The notes beneath the pieces were generated by a model. That model was not told where the DNA came from, did not search any database, and saw only the letters and a program-made list of their open reading frames with translations. This document shows positions 5,655 through 10,312 of a stretch of 10,312 bases of DNA, piece after piece. A program made the position numbers and the translations under genes. The stretch comes from a bacterium (GTDB taxonomy: Bacteria; Desulfobacterota; GWC2-55-46), in assembly GCA_004298725.1 (NCBI GenBank), contig SCQA01000289.1, positions 1 to 10,312 on the forward strand. The letters are read 5' to 3'. The stretch's first letter is position 1; the number at the start of each line of letters is the position of its first letter.

Positions 5655-5813
5655 TCAACAACACGCGGATTTTTTCTTATAACAGCATTCAGAGGCTTTT
5701 TTGCCGGAGCCGCAACAGCATATCTCGCCGCCGCCGCAACATTCTCCGTATTTCTTGCCGGAGCCGCAGGAACACTTGGCGTTCAACTTTTCTTTGCTCG
5801 ATTTTTCAACCAT
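5655..5813 (-). CDS. 52-aa cysteine-rich protein with two SEC-C-type zinc motifs
   Basis: This short gene encodes 52 residues, 11 of them cysteine. Two SEC-C-like motifs follow one another 18 residues apart: CSCGSGKKYGECC (residues 14-26) and CCCGSGKKASECC (32-44), with a final CC pair (51-52). SEC-C motifs, best known from the C-terminus of SecA, bind zinc through CxC...CC/CH. The ATG at 5811-5813 has an excellent Shine-Dalgarno (GGAGGTG, seven bases upstream of the start), which with the conserved motifs makes it a real gene despite its size. There is no signal peptide, so the product should be cytoplasmic, unlike its exported neighbours. It is first in a unit with the NPC-repeat gene 42 bases downstream. 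A role in metal sensing, metal buffering or chaperoning of exported Cys-rich proteins is conjecture. Confidence 0.85.
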   Translation of the reverse strand: MVEKSSKEKLNAKCSCGSGKKYGECCGGGEICCCGSGKKASECCYKKKSACC

Positions 5814-5882
5814 TATTTTCACCTCCGTTTAAGATTACATAATTAAAACCCATCTCCTATAACGTGATGATCCGACAATCTT

Positions 5883-5913
5883 GAATCATTAAGCCCGAAA
5901 AAACCCATGATTC
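5883..5913 (-). other. possible leader hairpin of the Cys-rich unit
   Basis: GAATCAT (5883-5889) and ATGATTC (5907-5913) form a 7-bp stem with a 17-base loop in the predicted leader RNA, about 70 bases before the SEC-C gene. In the minus-strand RNA the loop includes a six-U run. The sequence ATGGGTTTT occurs in this hairpin and again nearer the start codon. Function unknown; it may be fortuitous. Confidence 0.25.
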
Positions 5914-5933
5914 TTTGATTAATTTATATACGG

Positions 5934-5961
5934 AGCATAGCAGTTCATCAATCTTTAGCAA
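5934..5961 (-). promoter_or_regulatory. promoter of the SEC-C/NPC-repeat unit
   Basis: The minus strand shows TTGCTA (5956-5961), a 16-base spacer and TATGCT (5934-5939) preceded by TGC, an extended -10 layout. Each box matches consensus at four of six positions. It would give a leader of about 110 bases. Plausible but not strong. Confidence 0.4.
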
Positions 5962-6040
5962 GTTATAGACGACCCGGCCAACCCCTATTGTAGCACGAGA
6001 CCGGTTGCCAGATACTACCTTCTCTGCTATCTTTAACCTA

Positions 6041-6046
6041 TATAAT
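6041..6046 (+). promoter_or_regulatory. -10 box (TATAAT) for gnd
   Basis: A perfect TATAAT lies 58 bases before the gnd start codon. No good -35 is found at the right distance. The region 5814-6104 is the divergent promoter region between the Cys-rich unit and gnd; no gene is supported in it. Confidence 0.4.
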
Positions 6047-6104
6047 GGCAATGCCTTAATCAACTAAAACAAAATAAACAGTGTAAAAAAATAGGAGAGC
6101 TAAA

Positions 6105-7007
6105 ATGGAATTAGGGTTTATCGGCCTCGGACGCATGGGGCTTAACATGGTAACAAGGCTCGTCGCCTCCGGCGAGCACAGGGTTATAGCGTTTAACAGA
6201 GGCAAAGAGCCGCTGAAAAAAGCCGTTGAAATCGGCGCGAAAGGCGCAGAGTCAATTGAAGAGCTTGTCAAAGCCCTTAAACCGCCGAGGGCGGTATGGC
6301 TTATGGTACCGGCGGGCGGCGTAGTTGACGAACATATTGACAGGCTTACCCCGCTTCTATCGCACGACGACACCATAATAGACGGCGGCAACTCGATGTA
6401 TAAAGACTCCGCTCGCAGGGCCGATACGCTTTCAAAAAAAGGCATTAACTTTCTCGACTCCGGCACAAGCGGCGGCATATGGGGCCTGAAAAAAGGCTAC
6501 TGCATCATGGTGGGCGGCGAAAAAAGGGTGTTTAACAGGTTAGAGCCTGTTTTTAAAACTCTTGCGCCTGAAAACGGCTACGCTCACATGGGGCCGGCGG
6601 GTGCGGGGCATTACGTAAAGATGATACACAACGGCATAGAATACGGAATGTTGCAGGCATACGCCGAAGGTTTCGCCCTTATGAACGCGTCAAAGTACAA
6701 GCTGAACCTCGGCGAAATTGCCTCGTTGTGGCAAAACGGCTCGGTCGTGCGCTCGTGGCTCCTTGAGCTTACAGAGGCCGTATATAAAGAAAACCCGGGG
6801 CTTGAAGGCATAAAGGCGTACGTGGAAGATTCCGGCGAAGGCAGATGGACCGTGCTTGACAGCCTTGACAAAGACGTGCCGTGCCCGGTTATAACGCTCT
6901 CGCTCCTGCAAAGGTTTGAATCAAGGCTTGGCGGCAACAGCTATTCGGCAAAGCTTATAGCGGCGCTACGCGGCGCATTCGGCGGACACAAGATAACAAC
7001 TTCTTGA
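6105..7007 (+). CDS. gnd: 6-phosphogluconate dehydrogenase, short form
   Basis: This enzyme oxidatively decarboxylates 6-phosphogluconate to ribulose-5-phosphate, giving NAD(P)H. The 300-aa length matches the short GndA/YqeC-like branch; the classical enzyme has about 470 residues. Visible are the Rossmann motif GFIGLGRMG (residues 4-12), IIDGGNSMYKD (91-101), the substrate-binding SGTSGGIWG (119-127), and GHYVKMIHNGIEYG (168-181) with the expected catalytic Lys172 and the HN pair. Asn31-Arg32 at the end of the second strand is where NADP-using relatives place Asn-Arg; many short enzymes prefer NAD, so cofactor choice is open. AGGAG lies seven bases before the ATG. It is the first of three pentose phosphate genes in order, 230 bases ahead of zwf. 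Confidence 0.95.
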   Translation: MELGFIGLGRMGLNMVTRLVASGEHRVIAFNRGKEPLKKAVEIGAKGAESIEELVKALKPPRAVWLMVPAGGVVDEHIDRLTPLLSHDDTIIDGGNSMYKDSARRADTLSKKGINFLDSGTSGGIWGLKKGYCIMVGGEKRVFNRLEPVFKTLAPENGYAHMGPAGAGHYVKMIHNGIEYGMLQAYAEGFALMNASKYKLNLGEIASLWQNGSVVRSWLLELTEAVYKENPGLEGIKAYVEDSGEGRWTVLDSLDKDVPCPVITLSLLQRFESRLGGNSYSAKLIAALRGAFGGHKITTS

Positions 7008-7090
7008 ATGAATACCAGCGCGGCAAACTGCGGGATACCGGGTCCGTAATTTCTGTACCCCCTCTTAAAAAAAGCACAAAAAAGATGTCT

Positions 7091-7130
7091 TTACCCCCCA
7101 CCCCGCCCTCCCCCATAAGGGGGGAGGGGG
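7091..7130. repeat. C-rich/G-rich intergenic hairpin repeat, copy 1
   Basis: Between gnd and zwf, CCCTCCCCC (7106-7114) pairs with GGGGGAGGG (7120-7128) over a 5-base loop, preceded by a run of C-rich sequence. A weaker 6-bp stem, GATGGC/GCCATC (7143-7164), follows. This is the common intergenic repeat type CCCTC...CCCC-loop-GGGG...GAGGG, and a relative lies at 9614-9651. It could attenuate transcription into zwf, but no T-run follows. Confidence 0.6.
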
Positions 7131-7237
7131 AAAACAGAAAAAGATGGCTTCTCTCTCCGCCATCAAGAGGGCAGAAGATAAGAACACGGGGCAAGCCACG
7201 CGGCGTTAAACCGTAAAACTATAACAACGAGAGGCGA

Positions 7238-8743
7238 ATGTACCTAACCAAACCTGAACCGTCCACCTTAATAATATTCGGCGCCACCGGAGACCTTGCC
7301 AAAAAAAAGCTCCTGCCGGCGCTATACAGGCTTTTATCTTTAAAGCTCCTGCCGGACGTTTTCAACATTATAGGCATGGCGACAAGGGCGCTGTCGGACG
7401 ACGAATACAGAAACTTCGCTAAAGTTGAAATCGTCAAAAACTCGCGCGTTCAGCCCGTTGACAACGCCAAACTCGACAAGCTCCTGTCCAGAACGTGGTT
7501 CATATCGTCGCCATTTGACAACCGCGCGGGTTATGAAAAACTCGCGAGCAGGCTCGTTGATATTGACAAAACATCCGGCGTAAAATGCGGCAGGCTTTTT
7601 TACCTTGCCACGCCGCCGAGCTTTTTCGTGCCCATTATTGAAGTGCTCGCCCAAACAGGCCTCTCGCGCAAGGACGCGGAGCAGGAACAAAAAGCGAAAA
7701 TAGTCATTGAAAAACCGTTCGGCAGGGATAAAACCTCGGCCACGGAGCTGAATAAGCTCATACTTAAAAACTTCGACGAAGAAGAGGTTTACAGAATTGA
7801 CCACTACCTCGGCAAAGAGACTGTGCAAAACATCCTCTACTTCAGGTTTGCAAACGGCATATACGAGCCTATATGGAACCGCAGATACATTGACCACGTC
7901 CAGATAACCGCCGCCGAATCAATAGGCGTGGAAGGCAGGGGCAAATACTTTGAAGAGGCCGGAACGCTCCGCGACATGGTGCAAAACCACATACTTCAGC
8001 TTTTAAGCCTCGTCGCGATGGAGCCGCCCATAAGCATGGACGCGGAAGTCATACGCGGAAAAAAGTACGAGCTTTTGAAGTCAATGCGGCCCATAGAGCC
8101 GCATGAAACGCCGCTTTATACCGTAAGAGGGCAGTACGGCGCCGGAAACATCGAAGGCGTAAACGTACCCGGATACAGAGAGGAAGAAGGCGTCGGCAAA
8201 GAATCTGAAACAGAGACCTACGTGGCGCTTAAAGCGCAAATAGACAACTGGCGATGGGCGGGCGTACCCTTCTACCTGCGAACCGGCAAGCGCATGAAGC
8301 AGAACCTTACTGAAATAGCCCTGCACTTCAAGGAAGTGCCGCACTGCCTATTTACCAAAAACATAGCGACGTGCCCGGAAAGAAACGTACTGACGCTGAA
8401 GATACAACCTGACGAAGGCATTGCGTTTCAATTCAACGTCAAGCGCCCGGGCTCGGCCAATTACATGGAAACCGTAAAAATGGACTTTTCGTACAAAGAC
8501 TCTTTCAAAACCGAGCTTCCCGAGGCATACGAGCGGCTTATACTTGACTGCATGCTCGGAGACTCAACGCTATTTCCGCACAAAGAAGGCATAGAAGCGT
8601 CATGGGAGTTCATCACGAAGATACTTGGCGGCTGGGCGAATCAGCCGCCGCCGCGCTTTCCCAACTACTCCGCCGGAACATGGGGGCCGCAGGAAGCGGA
8701 CGCTCTGATGGCACAGGGCGGCAGGGTCTGGAAAAACCAGTAA
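7238..8743 (+). CDS. zwf: glucose-6-phosphate 1-dehydrogenase
   Basis: Zwf oxidises glucose-6-phosphate to 6-phosphogluconolactone with NAD(P), the first step of the oxidative pentose phosphate pathway, in the cytoplasm. The 501-aa chain has normal length. It carries the nucleotide-binding FGATGDLAKKK (residues 14-24), VIEKPFGRD, the active-site signature RIDHYLGKE (186-194) and RDMVQNHILQLL with the expected catalytic base His251. The C-terminal domain has PFYLRTGKRM and the FPHKEGIEASWEF block. ATG at 7238 is preceded by GAGAGG at close spacing. It lies between gnd and pgl, so three consecutive enzymes of one pathway are encoded together. Confidence 0.98.
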   Translation: MYLTKPEPSTLIIFGATGDLAKKKLLPALYRLLSLKLLPDVFNIIGMATRALSDDEYRNFAKVEIVKNSRVQPVDNAKLDKLLSRTWFISSPFDNRAGYEKLASRLVDIDKTSGVKCGRLFYLATPPSFFVPIIEVLAQTGLSRKDAEQEQKAKIVIEKPFGRDKTSATELNKLILKNFDEEEVYRIDHYLGKETVQNILYFRFANGIYEPIWNRRYIDHVQITAAESIGVEGRGKYFEEAGTLRDMVQNHILQLLSLVAMEPPISMDAEVIRGKKYELLKSMRPIEPHETPLYTVRGQYGAGNIEGVNVPGYREEEGVGKESETETYVALKAQIDNWRWAGVPFYLRTGKRMKQNLTEIALHFKEVPHCLFTKNIATCPERNVLTLKIQPDEGIAFQFNVKRPGSANYMETVKMDFSYKDSFKTELPEAYERLILDCMLGDSTLFPHKEGIEASWEFITKILGGWANQPPPRFPNYSAGTWGPQEADALMAQGGRVWKNQ

Positions 8744-8802
8744 CATTCGCCTGTGACGCGCTTAAACCATCTTTTTCCCTCTCTTTTACGGATGCCTGAA
8801 AA

Positions 8803-9549
8803 ATGCCGACCAAAAACCCGGAAATAATAATTCTCGAAACCCCCGAGGAAGTCTTCATCGAAGCGGCAAACATATTCATTGAAACAGCAAGCCTTGCCAT
8901 AACTCAAAGGGGTGTTTTTATTGTTGCGCTTTCAGGAGGCAATACGCCACTCGGCCTTTACAAGCTGTTTGCCGAAAGGCCGTATTGCGGCAATATCAAC
9001 TGGCAAAAGACGCACCTCTTCTGGAGCGACGAACGATGCGTCGGGCCGTCGGACGCACAGAGCAACTTCCGCCTGGCAAACGAATCCTTTATAAAAAAAG
9101 TTCAACTGCCTGAAAAAAACATACACCGCGTAAAAGGGGAATCTTGCCCGGCCTCGGCTGACGAATACGAGGCTGAAATAAAGGCGTTTTTCAAACTTGG
9201 CGAAGATGAATTCCCCGCGTTTGACCTTACGCTTCTCGGCATGGGAACGGACGGGCATTTTGCGTCGATATTTCCGTCAAGCCCCGCGTTTAAAAGCGAA
9301 AAAATCGCGGTTGAGGCACCGGCTCCGAATATAAACTCAAGCCGCGTTACGCTTACTCCTTCGGCAATTAACAATTCAAAAAATATAATCTTTCTTGTAA
9401 CCGGGCCGGACAAAGCCTTAGCGCTGAAACAATGCCTCGAAGGCGAATTAAAACCGGAAAAATATCCGGCGCAAATAACACGGCTTTCAAAAGGCCGTGT
9501 TCTATGGCTTGTTGATAAAGCCGCCGCATCAATGATTACGAAACGCTGA
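8803..9549 (+). CDS. pgl: 6-phosphogluconolactonase
   Basis: Pgl hydrolyses 6-phosphogluconolactone to 6-phosphogluconate, linking the Zwf and Gnd reactions. The 248-aa protein belongs to the NagB/DevB-like family: VALSGGNTPLGLY (residues 41-53), FWSDERCVGPSDAQSN (73-88) and LGMGTDGHFASIFP (145-158), with Asp150 and His152 expected at the active site. The last motif usually reads DGHTASLFP; here Phe replaces the Thr. The gene begins 59 bases after zwf with no strong Shine-Dalgarno (only GGA about 10 bases upstream), so moderate translation or coupling is likely. Because MPTKNPEIIILETPEE leads straight into the domain, the ATG is reasonable. Confidence 0.96.
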   Translation: MPTKNPEIIILETPEEVFIEAANIFIETASLAITQRGVFIVALSGGNTPLGLYKLFAERPYCGNINWQKTHLFWSDERCVGPSDAQSNFRLANESFIKKVQLPEKNIHRVKGESCPASADEYEAEIKAFFKLGEDEFPAFDLTLLGMGTDGHFASIFPSSPAFKSEKIAVEAPAPNINSSRVTLTPSAINNSKNIIFLVTGPDKALALKQCLEGELKPEKYPAQITRLSKGRVLWLVDKAAASMITKR

Positions 9550-9613
9550 CCTCACCGCAACAAGGCGCGAGATATTCAAAACCATCATGTTGGCCAATGA
9601 CCGGTAGTTATAA

Positions 9614-9651
9614 CCCCTCAACCCAACCTTCTCCCCAAAGGGGAGAAGGAG
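9614..9651. repeat. C-rich/G-rich intergenic hairpin repeat, copy 2
   Basis: CCTTCTCCCC (9627-9636) and GGGGAGAAGG (9640-9649) form a perfect 10-bp stem over AAA, preceded by the typical CCCCTCAACCCAA lead-in. It resembles the repeat at 7091-7130 in layout. It lies 77 bases after pgl and could help end the operon, but there is no T-run right after the stem. Confidence 0.6.
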
Positions 9652-9705
9652 CTACACCCGACTTTTAAAAAAAGGGTTTTATTTTTCTCCCGCTCCGCCG
9701 CAAAT

Positions 9706-9733
9706 TTGACTGAACAAGATTTAAAGCTATACT
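9706..9733 (+). promoter_or_regulatory. sigma-70-type promoter of the sensor gene
   Basis: TTGACT (9706-9711), a 16-base spacer and TATACT (9728-9733) each match consensus at five of six positions. Transcription would begin near 9740, leaving a leader of about 80 bases before the ATG. Confidence 0.65.
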
Positions 9734-9821
9734 CATAAAAAGGGCAGAACACAGCTCGTCCCGCATCTGCGTCAAAACATCGCCTGCCAACTGATTTAAC
9801 CTGCGACACCCGGAGCACGTA

Positions 9822-10312
9822 ATGCTAAAAATAAGACTTTCACTTGTTCAAAAAGCAATAATTTCCTTTGCCGTTATCTTCGCGCCCATAGCGATAACGT
9901 TCTTCATTGGATATCGGGACAATAAAGAACATTACAAGAAGCTGATTATCAACGACCTTGTCGTCATCGCGGAGGCTTACGAAGCTCAGATTTTTCAGTT
10001 TCTTGAGATGAACAAACAGCGCGCGATTGACTTTTCCACGGACGGAACCATAGTGAAAGAAGTTGAAAATGCCGCCGCCGGCAGGCCGTATTCCAGCGCA
10101 CTGCTCGGCGCCCACCTGCTACGGAACAAAGCCCCGCTTGACAAGACAATACAGGAAGTTCTTGTAATATCGCCGCTTGGCAGGGTTATAGCCTCCACAA
10201 ACAACGAATTAATTGGCGCGGACGTTTCCGATAAACCGTTTTTTTTAAAAGGCAAAACCAACGCTGAAATGGTTGAAACCGCCGCTACCGCAAACAACGC
10301 GCGCGGCCTTAT
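9822..10312 (+). CDS. membrane sensor protein with Cache-like periplasmic domain, N-terminal part
   Basis: The 163 visible residues start MLKIRLSLVQKAIISFAVIF, with one transmembrane segment at about residues 11-31, then a predicted periplasmic domain. VLVISPLGRVIASTNNELIG followed by ADVSDKPFF is typical of a double-Cache ligand-binding domain, which senses small molecules outside the cytoplasmic membrane. The output domain (histidine kinase, diguanylate cyclase or chemoreceptor) is beyond the window end, so the class cannot be decided. CGGAG lies six bases before the ATG, and a good promoter stands about 90 bases upstream, so it is probably independent of the pentose phosphate genes. Confidence 0.85.
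   Translation, partial: MLKIRLSLVQKAIISFAVIFAPIAITFFIGYRDNKEHYKKLIINDLVVIAEAYEAQIFQFLEMNKQRAIDFSTDGTIVKEVENAAAGRPYSSALLGAHLLRNKAPLDKTIQEVLVISPLGRVIASTNNELIGADVSDKPFFLKGKTNAEMVETAATANNARGL

Noticed and set aside
5646..5846. Plus-strand 66-aa hydrophobic frame (FFAGAATAYLAAAATFSVFLAGAAG...)
   Set aside because: It is the antisense of the Gly/Cys-rich SEC-C gene; Ala/Phe richness is the mirror of those codons. No Shine-Dalgarno, while the minus-strand gene has a strong one.
5857..6063. Minus-strand 68-aa frame in the divergent promoter region
   Set aside because: No ribosome-binding site, no recognisable domain, and it covers the predicted promoters of both flanking units.
7004..7216. Plus-strand 70-aa frame after gnd
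   Set aside because: It runs through the C-rich hairpin repeat; PPTPPSPIRGEGE is the usual translation of such repeats, not of a gene.

Overview
This window looks like a chromosomal segment of a Gram-negative, cytochrome-rich bacterium. kdsB indicates lipopolysaccharide (Kdo) synthesis. Five- and one-heme c-type cytochromes, Cys-rich exported proteins and the kdsB-pyrG pairing are typical of the former Deltaproteobacteria (Geobacter-like or other Desulfobacterota) or of Nitrospirota. This placement is inferred from gene content and was not tested by phylogeny.

Layout. (1) Positions 1-1565, minus strand: kdsB followed by the 5' part of pyrG. Their likely promoter lies beyond a 148-bp near-palindrome (1566-1713) that starts at the base next to the kdsB start codon. 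(2) Positions 1714-2423: non-coding DNA with a REP-like inverted repeat, a promoter, a tRNA-Leu(CAA) gene and a small inverted repeat. (3) Positions 2424-3416, plus strand: an exported, probably outer-membrane protein of unknown function, convergent with (4). (4) Positions 3473-5813, minus strand: a redox and cysteine-rich cluster. It encodes a 52-aa protein with two SEC-C-type motifs (too short for usual ORF cut-offs), a 91-aa exported protein with eight NPC hexads, a terminator, then a monoheme cytochrome carrying the same NPC repeats at both ends, almost contiguous with a pentaheme cytochrome. (5) Positions 6105-9549, plus strand: gnd, zwf and pgl, the complete oxidative branch of the pentose phosphate pathway from glucose-6-phosphate to ribulose-5-phosphate. 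Two C-rich/G-rich intergenic hairpin repeats lie in and after it. (6) Positions 9822 to the end, plus strand: the start of a membrane sensor protein with a Cache-like periplasmic domain and its own strong promoter.

The housekeeping parts are conventional. The part most worth attention is the minus-strand cluster at 4649-5813, where the same NPCxxK hexad occurs in a non-heme peptide and on both ends of a cytochrome, next to a tandem SEC-C microprotein. The second is the palindromic element that appears to form the whole 5' leader of kdsB.
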